DNA of 64,000 nucleotides from Ganoderma boninense (lineage: Eukaryota; Basidiomycota; Agaricomycetes; Polyporales; Polyporaceae): positions 1,972,138-2,036,137 of the forward strand of contig CM035310.1 of assembly GCA_002900995.3 (NCBI GenBank), given 5' to 3'. The translations under genes were made by a program, and so were the position numbers. How positions within the stretch are numbered: position 1 is the first letter of the stretch; every line of letters starts with the position of its first letter. The notes below the pieces were generated by a model that saw only the letters and a list, made by a program, of their open reading frames with translations, did not search any database and was not told the origin of the DNA. Shown one piece after another: positions 23,289 through 34,972 of this stretch.

Positions 23289-24011
23289 TCTGGCTCGCGA
23301 TGGTCGCAGGACTGCACTCCTGAGAGATACATGTCCCAGTTGCCACACCGGGTAGGCGGTGCCATTGAAAATCTCGCCGAATCCTGGAACCCTTTATCAC
23401 AAGTGCCATACGATATGATAATGACGTTCCAGATGGTCTGGACATCTTCAACTGCGAGTTCCCCTCCGGCGACTCGCCCCATCAGGACTCACTTGTGACA
23501 GAGAGTGTGCCGCCCGCGGCCCTAGTGTTGTGTTAGAAATTGATCCTACGTAGAATGTAGGCGAGACATGTATCATTGGTTCGAAGTAAGTAGCTAGGGA
23601 TTTCTGCCTGCACGGCGCCTTTCAGAAGGCTTCATAGATGTCCGGCCCGGTCGGATGTGGCCGTGTATTCAACGCCAACGCCACGCCAACCTGGGCGCTT
23701 CACAGCCTCTTCCCATCCTCCGTGTCCTCATACTCATCCTCGTTCAGAAGGTATGACCAACTGAGATACAGCCTGTAAATGGACTCAAATATCTACGCCG
23801 TGACTTTGAATTCGAATTTTAGGCACCAGCCTTGCCCCATCCACCCGCTGCACCCCATTTGCTGTTCGGTCAGACTCCGGGAAGTAGCCAGGAACCACTG
23901 ACAAGGGTACGCCATACATCTGTCCGGAAAATACACTAATAATCCTTAGTGTGTTTTTCTGCGCTGATAACGGAGAAGCTGACCCGATAACGTCTCCCAG
24001 GATTTTACACA
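23289..24011. other. Intergenic with a possible secreted-protein remnant on minus
   Basis: On the minus strand between about 23,500 and 23,300 there is a protein-like stretch (VEDVQTIWNVIIISYGTCDK, then FNGTAYPVW in a second frame). It may be the tail of a decayed small secreted protein. No start, signal peptide or full domain is visible. The rest holds nothing recognisable. Confidence 0.3.
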
Positions 24012-24614
24012 ATGGAGTCAGCCAAAGACCCGGCGGGGTCCGAAGGACCCATCACCCAAGAGCAATGGGAGCAAACCCTTGCCCAACTCCGATCTGTAAA
24101 CGAAACCCTACAGAAGCGCAAGGCGGACACTGAGAAAGACCGCGACCTCTTCCGCGACCTGTACTCCAAGGCGTCCATGCACGCGTCAGAGGTCTCCAAG
24201 GAAAACAACGAGCTCACAGAGCGCGCTACGCTAGCCGAGACGCAGGCGCACGACGGTCTCGCGATGATCAAAGCGACATACGAGGAGCGGATCCGGCTCC
24301 TGGAGCAGGAGGTAGAGCGCTGGAAGGGGCAGGTGCATGTCCTGACGGAGCGTGACAGAAGAACGGACGACGAGCTTCGGCGGCGGGCGGCACTTGAACC
24401 GGAGTTGCGCACCGAAAATATGCGGCTGAGGAAACAACTGGATAGCTTACTAGAGGACGAGCTCCGGCGCATGGAAGGTGCATTGGACGTTTGCGCGGGC
24501 CATATGTGGGGAGGACGAGCGGGCTGCCGATGGAGGAGACTGCGAGAACCCCGATCCCACCGCTTGAAAAGTAGATTTCATGATTCGATATATACCTTCG
24601 CAAATTTCCTGTAG
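24012..24614 (+). CDS. Coiled-coil protein, function unknown
   Basis: A single-exon frame of 200 residues. Residues 15-150 are continuous charged heptad-like helix (QWEQTLAQLRSVNETLQKRK, RIRLLEQEVERWKGQVHVL, ELRTENMRLRKQLDSLLEDE), a clear coiled coil. The last 45 residues are basic and less convincing. One base out of phase, the same DNA reads an acidic tail (CGEDERAADGGDCENPDPTA followed by a stop), so the true C-terminus may be in that frame, through a short intron or an indel near 24,478. No catalytic domain was seen. The ATG sits in an ACACAATGG context. Confidence 0.6.
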   Translation: MESAKDPAGSEGPITQEQWEQTLAQLRSVNETLQKRKADTEKDRDLFRDLYSKASMHASEVSKENNELTERATLAETQAHDGLAMIKATYEERIRLLEQEVERWKGQVHVLTERDRRTDDELRRRAALEPELRTENMRLRKQLDSLLEDELRRMEGALDVCAGHMWGGRAGCRWRRLREPRSHRLKSRFHDSIYTFANFL

Positions 24615-25250
24615 GATGCAATGGATGTAGACTCCGCAAAAGGATGAGCAGATGTACTACAGTAAACTTGAGGGCCATGTTTGTTTCCTTACAAGAAGCA
24701 TGATACGTGGCCATAGCTCGTTGATTCGTCTTCAGATAGATATCTATAGTTGTGAATGGTCCTCGATTCTACGTTTTCGTGAACTTTAGCACCAAATACG
24801 GACGGTGGCAGTTTGGTAGGAACAGAATATGTGTTATCCCATCCGAATCATTCCTTGTTGCGCAAAGGTTGGCGGTGGGATGTCTCCTTATTTAAAAAAA
24901 AAACACGGTGCGCATCGAGAAGCTTACTTGGCGCCCGAAGGACATTGTCCCGAATGACCACTAGCGTCGACCCACCCTAGACTTGACTGGCGATCTAGGA
25001 CCGCGTTCAATGGAGAGGTCATTAGTCATCCAGATGGATGCACCAAGGCATCGGTTTCTATCTCCTTCTTTTCGATGCGCGAAATTCTTCGATCGACGGG
25101 CATGTGTTGCACGGGACGGTCCAAATAAAATGAACTGAGGGATAGACGAGTTGGCATCGAAGATGACTGAGGGGAGCTCTCGAGGACAGACGTACCTGGG
25201 AATGTAGTTATAGAATTCTGTAATACCCTCCGATGCTCAGAGAGCCTCCG
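24615..25250. other. Intergenic, AT-rich, no gene seen
   Basis: Relatively AT-rich sequence with a poly-A tract at about 24,893-24,902 and weak TATA-like words. No gene recognised. Confidence 0.45.
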
Positions 25251-25262
25251 CATGTTCATCCT

Positions 25263-25745
25263 TCAAAAGGTATGGCGGACGAAGCTCTCCTGCCGCATTC
25301 GTGCGATTGCGCTGCCAGATTTGATCGAGTTCGCTGCATTCAGAACACACAGTAGACGCATGTGCCAGCCAGTACAGGCAGATCCGCCTCCTCTCAGCCA
25401 TCGTTTGCTTCCCGGAGCATTTTCTCGAGGTGCTTCACGAGCATTATGATCTCCTTGCATTGTTTCCGGTTCTTCGTCGTGACTTTTTGCATTCCGCCCT
25501 GCCTTCGCCATCAGAGAGAAAAGTCAGACTCAGGATGGGAACACCGAACACCCTTCAAGTTGCGTCCCCATGCTCCGCAATATTTTCCAGTCTCTTGTCT
25601 TCAAGAGCTTCGCATATACGACGCTGATGCGTCGAGCGTCGTCGCGACCGTCTCAGGAACCCTTAGAAGGCGTCACCGCCTGAGCTCTCATCCAGGAAAA
25701 GCACTGCGGTCGAGAGCAGTACGAGTGTCGTATCCGCATGTTTGA
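25263..25745 (-). pseudogene. Possible degenerate coiled-coil/helical gene fragment
   Basis: On the minus strand, separate frames contain protein-like helical segments (QRRICEALEDKRLENIAEHG and KNRKQCKEIIMLVKHLEKML) but no single frame or clean splice joins them. The second resembles the helical N-terminal regions seen in many basidiomycete kinase/NACHT-type proteins, but it is too short to classify. This may be a remnant or chance. Confidence 0.22.
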
Positions 25746-26067
25746 CGCTGTCACCGTATATCAGTGTTTGTTCTACACGGGACGCTCGAGTTGCTTACCT
25801 TGCATGAGGATCACCACTACTCAGCAAGCAAACACGCCGCCGGCACCCGAACTTCCGACAACCGGGGAGCTCGTTAAACGAAGTACTGAGATATGCTCGA
25901 CAACACAAACGATACAAGAAGAGGCGAGAGGAAAATCAGACTGCGCTACACTGCCCTCTCCGCACCTCAGATACTCTACACCCGGATACCCATACATTCA
26001 TCTTCATCTTCTGGGCGCACCCAACCCCGCACCGTTCACCGGCCCACGGCGGGACGACAGGCAGGAC

Positions 26068-27529
26068 CTATGCCCCGCCCGCGATGCGCTGCTTCGCAAA
26101 CTCGACGAAGTCGTCGATCGTCGACGGCCACGAACCTACGAACTCGATCCTCAGCACATACCCCAGCAGGCTATATGATCTGGGAGAAAAAGCCTCACCC
26201 TCCACGTCGTACTTCTCGAACTTCGCGTCGATCGTCCTGACGAACTCCAAGAACTGTGCACCGCGCGCAGCGCCCAAAGACGGGATAATCAGACCGCCGC
26301 TCTCTGCGCGCATACATCCCAGTTAGACGAGGGGGGACTAACCATCTGCCAGACGTCCTTGCTCACGCCCTTCGTCCCGCTCTCCTCCAGGAACTCGAAC
26401 CACCACGCCGTGTGCTGCTCGCCCCAGCCCTCCTCGTGCGCACCCGCGGCCCCGTCAGCCATGTGCTCGTCCCCGTCCTCGTCCTGCCCCGCTGACGCGA
26501 TGTGTGATAGCGCGCCGCCCGCGAGCCCGTGCGGGATGAGCAGCGCCCAGAAACCCTGCGCCATGTCCAATGCTGTGTAACGATTCGTGAGCACCGGCTG
26601 CGGAAACCACATACCGTAGAGAAGAAGAAGGAAGAAGGAAGGATAAAAGGAGGCGTACCGAGGGAGCGCTGCCCAGGCGGGCGCGAGAACTCGAAGGTGT
26701 AGTTGTACACCTGTCGGAAGTACTCCGTGTCCGTGGCGAGCTGCTGACGGAGAGTCGCGAGCGTCGCCTTGAAGCCGTCGATCGTGTCCACCCTGGGAGG
26801 CGCATCCGCCATGCGTTCGCGTCAGCTCCAGTCCTATCGGGTTGTGGGGTAGCGGAACGGGATAGATTGGAGAGGGCGAATCGTGGAGGACGAAGGGAAA
26901 GGGAACCGGGGGAAAGGGGGGGGGGGCGAGGTAGCGACTCACCCGAGCTGTTTCCAGCCGTCTGTCCAGCCTTTGCGCGACCACTGACCCATCGAGGGCG
27001 ACTTGAGCTCGTATGCGACGGCGAGGAGAACGACGTCTTCTGGGTTCACGGCGAGGTCTTCGCAGAGCTTTATCGTGCCATCGACAGTGATGTCGTCCCC
27101 ATCGCTGTCTACACGGGCGATCGTGGCGAGTGTATGCAAGACGTATGAAGAGACGACACACGAGCAATGTTTCGTGGGGGAAAAGGGTATTCTGAGACAC
27201 AGTTTATGGACATGGAGAAGCACATGAAGGCGCACCCTTGTACCTATCGAAGAGCGAGTTGAGTTTGCTCGTCGATGCGCTAGGCTTGCCCGCTTGAGGA
27301 TCGTTGTAGAAAGCATCCACGGCCTGGTCTAGCCTTCTGTACTTGGTGAGATACCTGCGCGCGTCCTTACTCCTGCAGACGGTGTATTGCGACCGGACAA
27401 GGCCGCATATATTCGGAGGACGGGCGAAAACAAGGAATCGCGGCGTCAAAGACGGAAGAAATCGCGGGAGATGAAGGTTACTGACGACGCGCCCGTGACC
27501 GAGGTAAACTGCATAACCAAGGCGTCCAT
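26068..27529 (-). CDS. DCN1: DCN1-like protein, cullin neddylation E3 (DCUN1 domain)
   Basis: About seven exons on the minus strand. The start at 27529 gives MDALVMQFTSVTGAS, a UBA-like N-terminus. It joins through a GTCAGT donor to SKDARRYLTKYRRLDQAVDA and SKLNSLFDRYK. The PONY/DCUN1 domain follows: DSDGDDITVDGTIKLCEDLA, NPEDVVLLAVAYELKSPSMG, FKATLATLRQQLATDTEYFR, then ALDMAQGFWALLIPHGLAGG. The domain ends WWFEFLEESGTKGVSKDVWQ, EFVRTIDAKFEKYDVEG and SWPSTIDDFVEFAKQRI. Dcn1 binds cullins and Ubc12 and promotes Nedd8 ligation, activating SCF-type ubiquitin ligases. An acidic insert (GQDEDGDEHMADGAAGAHEE) interrupts the domain relative to the yeast protein. It lies next to a cluster of F-box genes, whose SCF ligases depend on neddylation; this adjacency is probably coincidental. 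Confidence 0.9.
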
Positions 27530-28224
27530 CTCCTTGCTCTCCTTTGCTCTTGCTCTTGCAGCCTAGAGAAGTGGTTGGTTGCAGGGAGGATGCGATTACG
27601 ATATCCGGGGGGCAAGACGAGGAGGCGGAGAAGTGGATTGGGGCATGGGAGATAACATCAATGCCGATCGGGAACAGGACGCGATCGGGAACGTGAGAGG
27701 AGAGTTTGGTTTGGGAAGCAGATGTGCATGTTAGATTTGACGGTCAAGTCCCGGGCCGTGCAAGCACACGGAGAGCGGTAGAGAGCTCGTACTGACCATG
27801 CTGCGATTGGGATTGGACGGCTCCGAGTGGACAGATGTGGAAGAGAGAATGTAGAGAAGGTCGTAAAGCAATCAAGAGACACTGAGAGGGCCGAGGACGA
27901 AGGCAGAGAGCAGCGGGAGACCGACGAATCAGTTCACCCTCGGGACGACGTTACATATGATCGCGATGAGCATTCCCCATGGAGTTTGCCGAGACGCGCA
28001 TCGCCCGACGCGTTTGTGGCGCGAAATTATGCGGACACCGCCGCCTCCCGACGCCAGTGCGCATGGTCCAAACCACTGCCTAACCACCGATACAATTCCA
28101 GTAAGTCTACTATACCTCATGTCGTACTTCACATCGGCGGACCGCCTGCGCTCCTCACCGCGGCCAACGACATCGTCGTGACGGCCAGCCTCGTCGCTGA
28201 ATACGGTCGACGGCGTCCATAGTC
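27530..28224. other. Intergenic, no gene seen
   Basis: Upstream region of DCN1. Open frames on both strands lack domains. No TATA box clearly tied to 27529 was seen. Confidence 0.45.
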
Positions 28225-28652
28225 TTGCATCTCTTCGACCACCTCCACTTCTCTTCGCTGCAAAGTGCGAACATCACTCTGTCTGCCTCTCCGGGGGCGC
28301 CGATCACGCCGATTGAGTTCACGGCATTCCTGGGCCGATTCTACAATGCGGTATCCGCCAGTAGCCCACGCGCGCTCCATCTTGTGCTAGGGTCGACCTT
28401 GGTGACCAGACGTCACCAGAATATGTTTGGGGCGATGAACCAAACCTTCGCGACTTGCTTGCCCCCATCCTCCGCATCTGTAACTTGCAGCCGTTCCTTT
28501 TCGAGGTCTTCGGCGCAATTGCGAAGGCAGATGCCCCCGATTTCGAAGCTCTCGCGACCGCGTGGCCGAAGCTCGAGGGCCTGTCCATCCCCTCAGGTCC
28601 AAACATGATGCACCTCAGTCATTCCTCACCAATATTGTCATGGGACAGCTGA
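28225..28652 (+). pseudogene. F-box/LRR-type pseudogene fragment (upstream truncated copy)
   Basis: The translated segment HFSSLQSANITLSASPG followed by FLGRFYNAVSAS aligns with SLVRFSALQSANIYLDS and ALFYNAVSAS of the intact gene at 31.2-33.0 kb. After a frame change near 28,440 it continues LLAPILRICNLQPF and ALATAWPKLEGLSIPSGPN. This again matches the paralogue's LIAPILSIRGIRSF and AFAGAWPQLQHFSAG. The N-terminal two-thirds and the C-terminus are missing. It is clearly a dead copy of the neighbouring tandem family. Confidence 0.7.
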
Positions 28653-28951
28653 GTGGGTTACTCAAATAATTGGTCTGTACAGCAGTGTTGTTCCTAAAGG
28701 CACAATTTGGGCCAGAATATTGCGAACAAGATAACCGTGGGACAAGCAACGCTGCAGCCTGCCGCGGCGTTTGACGACATCCGTGGCATGCCCCATGATT
28801 CCGACATTCACGGAATATCAGAGCACGTGGCAACCTACAGGCACTGTAGCCGTCTACTTATGAGGTCTCCTTCCAACCCTCATGAGGTTTACACCTGTCT
28901 TCATCGAAACAATCGGCATGCCAGTCACGGCCTGCTAGCTTCATAGCTATC

Positions 28952-30713
28952 ATGGCGGACACTTTGCATCTTGGACCCATGACTCCCCAGACCGAAGTTC
29001 TTACCAACGTCGATCTCCTTTACACCATCTTCACGCTCATCCCTTTGACGTTCGACAATCGCGACAGCTATTTGGCTCAATGTGTCTCTGTTTCATACAC
29101 CTTCCATGGGGCGGCGGTCCGAGTCCTATGGAGAAACCTTGACTCGCTTCTCCCGCTATGGCATCTTCTTGCTCCGTCAAGCACCCCATTTCCCCATGGA
29201 TATTTGAACCCCTCGCTTAGACGTGAAGATGAGGGCAAAATTCTGGAATATCTCCAAGCGGTACGTTCTTTTTATTCCAAGGTATTTTGTACCGCTCACA
29301 ATATTCCAGGTCAGCTCAGCTGAGCTATACCATGACCCAGTACGATGGCGCCGAGTTTTAGACCATGCAGCCCATGTTCGCAAGATAGCTCTTCGAGTGG
29401 ATGCTACATCCGCAATCCGCGACTTAAACACTTTACTCGCGCGGGCTGTTCTCGCTCAGAACGGTGGAATATCTATGCTGCCGCTGTTACACACGATTGT
29501 GTCATTTTGCCCGCGCAACGACACTCTCACCTCCTTCTTCACTTTGACCCTTCGCCATGCAATGTTCACTTTATCGTGGTCCTCCGAGACGCAGATCGTC
29601 TCCTCGCTTCGCAAGTTGCGCGACGCCTGCCCGTTCCTGGAGAAGATCGACTTGCACTCATCGGCAGGAGTCCGAGTCAGGCCCGGCAGCGGACTGGGTC
29701 TTTCTCTCATCCAGGAGCTGGCCACTTTCTCTCGCCTCCGAGAAGTTCAAATATCGGAATGCACTGAATCCGAAGTCTTCCGACTTCTTGCGACCGGACC
29801 GAACCTTCGCTGCCTAGACATACGCCGAGTTACAACCGGAGTCTGGCTTGGACCTGACAATGTCATCTCTGTTTGCGGCCTCCACCAGCTGTCCTTAAAT
29901 GGCGATACATCGACGCTTTCTCGTCTTTTTGGTCGCGTTCGCTTCCACGCACTGAAGACTGCCAGCATCCGCCTATGTGACTCCACAGAGGCCCAGCTTA
30001 CCCCGACAGACGTCAAGGATGTCCTAGCTTTCTTCTATAACGCCGCATCTACCAGTGACTTCCAGGACCTACAATTCGCCCCCATGATCAACTCCTTTCA
30101 AAATCCAAGTTCGAATGATGATATGCCCACACTCCGTGACTTGATCGCTCCCATCCTTCCCATCCGCAATCTACGCTCCTTGACCCTCAGCGCTGCACCG
30201 GGTGCTGTCGCCAGCCTTCACGATGGGGATATCATTGCCATTGCCTCTGCATGGCCAACGCTCCAGCACCTCTGCCTTGACAGTGGATTTACAGCCAAGT
30301 CCCACGTGTCAATCAGCGTAATCCATCACCTCCACACCCACTGCACAGGTCTCCAACATCTGTCCATCCCTCACATCCGCTGGCCTACGATCGGCGTAGA
30401 GCGTATCCCAGAACCTCTCGGCCACTCGGCATCTCACCCGCTTCGTGAACTGTCCTTAAGTGCGCAGTTCGTCGTGACGGCAGACCTCCCGCTGTTCGGG
30501 CCTGACCTCTCGGACCGCGACGTTGAAGCGATGGTGAGGTACCTCCTCGACCTGTTCCCGTGCTTGGATCTAGACCACTGCAGACGTGAGTGGGGTAGTG
30601 CAAAGGCAAGGTCTAGACGCAAGTATCTACCACAGACCGTCTGCTACGACGACCGTTGGAGGAAGGTCATCGGTCATACATACTTCATGTGTCGGGCACG
30701 CGACGGGTTGTAG
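28952..30713 (+). CDS. F-box-like/LRR protein, tandem copy 1
   Basis: Two exons (28952-29260, 29310-30713) give 570 residues. The N-terminal 60 residues (TNVDLLYTIFTLIPLTFDNR, then DSYLAQCVSVSYTFHGAAVR) resemble the divergent F-box of basidiomycete F-box/LRR proteins. VLWRNLDSLLPLWHLLAP follows directly. The rest is leucine-rich repeat-like (LREVQISECTESEVFRLLAT, LHQLSLNGDTSTLSRLFGRV, LQHLSIPHIRWPTIGVE). The C-terminus is DDRWRKVIGHTYFMCRARDG. Such proteins are usually SCF ubiquitin-ligase adaptors with LRRs that select substrate. The family is expanded in Agaricomycetes and individual targets are unknown. The paralogue downstream has the same single-intron structure. Confidence 0.8.
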
Positions 30714-31240
30714 CTTCTCCACATTTTTATATTGCTTGATGCCGGCTGAGAGACATGCTGTTACTACTATGACTTTTGGTCAGTTGCTTCTGAATCCCTT
30801 TCTAATCGTCCTTCGAATCATCGGACTGTACACAATGCTGCCATACATAGGTGCCACGGTCAACTGGGCTGCTCGCTTGTTAACTGTCTCAGTGAATGGG
30901 GCTTCAGCTTACCTTTCAAGTAGTACTAGAGCCCAATTAGAAGGCATATAGGAGATGTTGAAGTTCATATGCTAGGATGAGGACGTGCGCACATTCATCG
31001 ACAGTCTAGGAGAAGACTGAAATTCTGATGCTAGTACTGACAGGCGCCGTCTGTGCCATGATGCTGCAGGAACGCTAGTACGTAAGCGATCCTTCTTCAA
31101 AGTCGAACGGTCTCAGTCGGACTCGGCTCCAGTCTCTCCGAGTCATCAACGTCTGACGACAACATCTGGCCAGATGTTCCTAAAAATCATGAACTCGCAC
31201 CTGGACGAACGACATTTCACTCTCGCCAACCGCGGCTGAT
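30714..31240. other. Intergenic between F-box copies
   Basis: 3' flank of copy 1 and promoter of copy 2. A 60-codon plus-strand frame from about 30,771 (hydrophobic, ending at 30,951) has no supporting context. No other feature seen. Confidence 0.4.
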
Positions 31241-33008
31241 ATGCAAGATCTTACGACTCGCAGACCAGCATCCTCTCGAGTTCTTGGTAACCTTGATCTC
31301 CTGTACGATGTCTTCGCATTCGTGCCGTTGGCGTCCAACAATCGAGACAGCTACCTGGCACGATGTGCAACCGTATGCCGCGCGTTTCATGCACCTGTGG
31401 TTCGAGTCCTCTGGCGAAATCTGCACTCGCTGCTTCCGCTGTGGAATCTTCTGACTCCCTCGGACGCGTCCTTTTCTGCCGACTACTTCTCAACGACCAG
31501 ATATGAGGTGTTGGAGTACCTGCAAAGGGTACGCAACTGTAATTTTGTATCCAATCCTTCCGAGTCCTGTATCACTCATGACGTCTCAGATCGTCTCCGC
31601 ACAATTATACCGCGATCCAACACGATGGGGTCGTTTTCTACACCATGCTGCCCATGTCCGTGGAATAACTCACCACGGGCATATAGGGCAAGAGGTAAAC
31701 GTCGCAAATCGTCTTCTCATACGGGCTGTCATCGAGCAAAACGACGGGTCCACTGTTTTCCCACTTCTGCACAAAATCGTCTGGACCGTGCACCGAGCCG
31801 ATGATACTATCATCCCATTGCTTACTCCAACCCTTCGCCATGCTACATTCATTTTCGTGCAGCCCGCGATTGTCGACACCACCTCTTTGTTTGGCAAACT
31901 GCCCGAGTCCTGCCCGTTCCTGGAGAAGATCGACTTTGACCCAGGCTCCGAACCCAATACCGCATTGTCGCTCATGCAGCAGCTGGCCCGCTTTCCCCGA
32001 CTACGGCAGGTGAAGGTATCGACCTGTTGGGGACTCGAAGCATTCCGAGTTCTCGCAACGAAACCAAGCCTCCATTGCTTGAGCATACCCACGATCGTTG
32101 GTCCCTGGACCGGACCTCGCGAAGTCACCTCCGTTCGCAACCTCCGCAAGCTGTCCGTGGGCGGCGATGTCCCCTCTCTTTCCTGCCTATTCAGCCTCGT
32201 CCGCTTCTCCGCACTGCAAAGTGCAAACATATATCTGGACTCTGCTGAGGCTGAGACGAGCCTCACCCTGGCCGACATCACAGACTTGCTGGCTCTGTTC
32301 TACAACGCCGTATCCGCCAGCGGCCTTGAGAGCTTCGAGTTCGCGCCCTGGCCGCACCGGTACGAAGCTCCGTTCGACGTCAAGCCTCCCCTCCGCGAGC
32401 TCATCGCCCCCATCCTCTCCATCCGAGGCATCCGATCCTTCACCCTCACCTCCAAGTATCCGGTCGCAACGCTGGACGACACGGACATCGACGCCTTCGC
32501 GGGTGCGTGGCCGCAGCTCCAGCACTTTTCCGCGGGCCGCGGGCCCTTTACCTCCGAGTCCAGTGTGTCGCTCCATGCCTTCCACCACCTCCGCACGCAC
32601 TGCACAGACCTCCTCGAGCTGTCCATGCCGCGCATCCGCTGGCCCACGATTGGGGTCGACGAGATCCCCATACCTCTCGACGAACGCTGTCTGGGTCACC
32701 CCCTCCAGGAGCTGTCCCTGCCGCCTCAGGTGGTCCGGAAAATGGACCTGCCGCTGCCAGGATCCGGGGCTGACCTTTCAGACGAGGGCGCGGAGGCCGT
32801 AGCGCGGTATCTCTTCGCCCTGTTTCCGCGCTTGGACCTTGACCGGTGCAAGCGTGTTTGGGACGAGTCTCGGCCACGGGAGATGCGCTTTGGGACAAAC
32901 AGCGCGAGACGGCGCGCACTTGGCCCGAAGGACCTGCACTTCGATGATCGGTGGTGGAAGGTCATCGGTCATGTTTACTCCTTCTGTCGCGCACGCGACG
33001 GGCTTTAG
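31241..33008 (+). CDS. F-box-like/LRR protein, tandem copy 2
   Basis: Two exons (31241-31528, 31590-33008) give 568 residues. It is a tandem paralogue of the gene at 28.95-30.7 kb with the intron at the same place. The shared anchors are NRDSYLARCATVCRAFHAPV, VRVLWRNLHSLLPLWNLLTP, YRDPTRWGRFLHHAAHVRGI, LPESCPFLEKIDF, TDLLELSMPRIRWPTIGVDE and DDRWWKVIGHVYSFCRARDG. The start MQDLTTRRPASSRVLGNLDL precedes the F-box-like segment directly. The central region is LRR-like. The expected role is an SCF-type adaptor with an unknown target. It is intact and seems to be the source, or closest relative, of the truncated fragment at 28.2 kb. Confidence 0.8.
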
Positions 33009-33260
33009 ATGCCCGACTCGGATTGCAGGACTGCTCGTTGATCAAGGGGCATTAGCACTGCTTGCCCCCAAATCACCATTGTTCCGCGCCTCCGGAATCA
33101 GGATTGGAGACGTGGCTGTATATTACAATTTGTCAGGCCGTTCCGAACACGGCCTGCCTGGCAGGGAGATCTCGTCCACAATGATAGGATAATGCGATAA
33201 TGTACAATGTGTGCAATCCAAGGTTTTCTTGCTTCCCGGGAACTCATAACAAAACCACTC

Positions 33261-34187
33261 TCATGCAGACCTCGAAGGTGACAGATTTTTGAATTGCTTT
33301 GCATTGTCCTCGATGGCAGTTTCAGCCGGTAGCCTCTCCATGCTCGACGCGCCGAAGAAGCCATGGACGCCCGTCGTCCGCCCCAGCACGTACGCTGCAT
33401 CCTCCGGGGGTCGCAATCGGGCCCCCATGGCACAACACGATCACGTCCTGGTTGATCCTCACCGCAGCATCCCTACATTCCTGTATCCGCCTGACACAAT
33501 CGTCCAGTGTGACGTGCGTCTTCGCGCCGATGCTCCCGCTCGTCGTGAGCCCCATATGAACGACGAGCACGTCGGCCCCCGCGCGTGCCATCGCCTCAGC
33601 ATCGGCGACGGTGAACACGTACGGGGTGGTGAGGAGGCCGAGTGTGTGCGCCTCGCGGATCATGTCGACCTCGAGCGCGTAAGACATGCCCGTCTCCTCG
33701 AGGTTCTGGCGGAACGTGCCATCGATGAGGCCGACGGTAGGGAAGTTCTGCACGCCGCAGAAGCCGACGTCCTTGAGCTGCCGCAGGAAGCGCGGCATGA
33801 CACGGAAGGGGTCCGTGCCGCACACGCCTGCCACTACGCCCGCGTTCTGGACGATGGGGATGACTTCGTTCGCCTACTCACGCGCGAGGTCGACATGAGC
33901 GCGATTTGCTGCTCTGGGCCCTGGGGAGGGGGTAGGACAATTGAGAGACGCACCATGTCAAGTACGATCGCGTTTGCATCTCCGTACGGCATGAGACCGG
34001 CTAGCGAGCCACGTCCCGCCATCCTGAACCGGCCACTGTTGTAGAGGACGATGAGATCGGCGCCGCCTTTCTCGATGAACTTGGCAGAGAGCCCGATGCC
34101 CGCGCCGGCTCCCAGGACGATCTTGCCTGAGTCGATGGTCTGGCGGAGCCGCGCAAGAGCCTCTTCTCGATTTGTAGGAGGGGCCAT
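33261..34187 (-). CDS. PEP-hydrolase-family TIM-barrel protein, one apparent frameshift
   Basis: Two exons: 34187-33954 and from 33873, joined by an 80-bp intron. The product belongs to the TIM-barrel family annotated as phosphoenolpyruvate hydrolase-like, also found as the C-terminal domain of plant Tm-1. Landmarks are [95 protein letters not shown] and [20 protein letters not shown]. After [10 protein letters not shown] the frame breaks and stops at 33322. Removing one C from the CCCCC run near 33,410 would give [20 protein letters not shown], then [16 protein letters not shown], ending at 33261. This is exactly the family C-terminus. Enzymatic activity in fungi is not established. It lies between F-box genes without obvious functional linkage. 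Confidence 0.8.
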
Positions 34188-34972
34188 AGGGAAGATGTCG
34201 TGTAGCAAGCAATGGGATTAAGGGAAAGAGCTTGGTCAATGTTCATGCATCGATGATGCCTCAGATCAAAGTTGAGCCCTCCTGTGCCCGCGCGGGCGCC
34301 AAAGTAGCCATTCTAGGACGACGAGGGCGCTTCGATACGAGACTCTCTTGGCAACGTCTTCCATCCACGAGCACTCAGGACAGCCCCGCTACTGCGCCGT
34401 CGGCCCCACCGGCGCATTTCTTCTGGATATGTCGCCGGTATGCACGTCAGCCCTCATCCTTGTACCCCAAATTCACCCACGTCACCTCGCGGATCTACGG
34501 TATGTCCTCGTCCACTCGGGTACATGCCGTGGTGGCTATATGCGCCTCTCTCTGCGTCCACGCTGCACCCCTTCCATGCTCTTGGAAAACGATCAGATGG
34601 AGCTCCTGCTTCTATAGAATGGAACACAAGCTGAGACGCTGGCACGCGCCTCAATAGTGTTTCGAAAGACAGTGCGGACAAGGAACACCGCTGCATACAT
34701 ACAGTGGATGCGAAGGTATGTTCATTGGACCCCCGGGCTTATCATTTTTAGCATCAACATGCGTGCGACTAACCGTTATGTATTTGCAGCTCGGGTGCAT
34801 TTCGAGCGCTATTCCTTGGAGACACTTCGACCTCGACCACCACCCCGGTCCTGTTCTCTCCACCCAACGAGTTTCATTAGCTTGCATCTCCCTCCTCGCA
34901 GCGTTGCTGGTGAGTGAACACGCCTTGTTTGAAACATAAATTACAACATTCAGTAATCTCTTATTTCAGACC
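34188..34972. other. Divergent intergenic, PEP-hydrolase-like / F-box gene
   Basis: Contains the promoters of two divergent genes. C/T-rich sequence precedes the ATG at 34973. Short open frames have no domain. No TATA box could be assigned with confidence. Confidence 0.4.
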
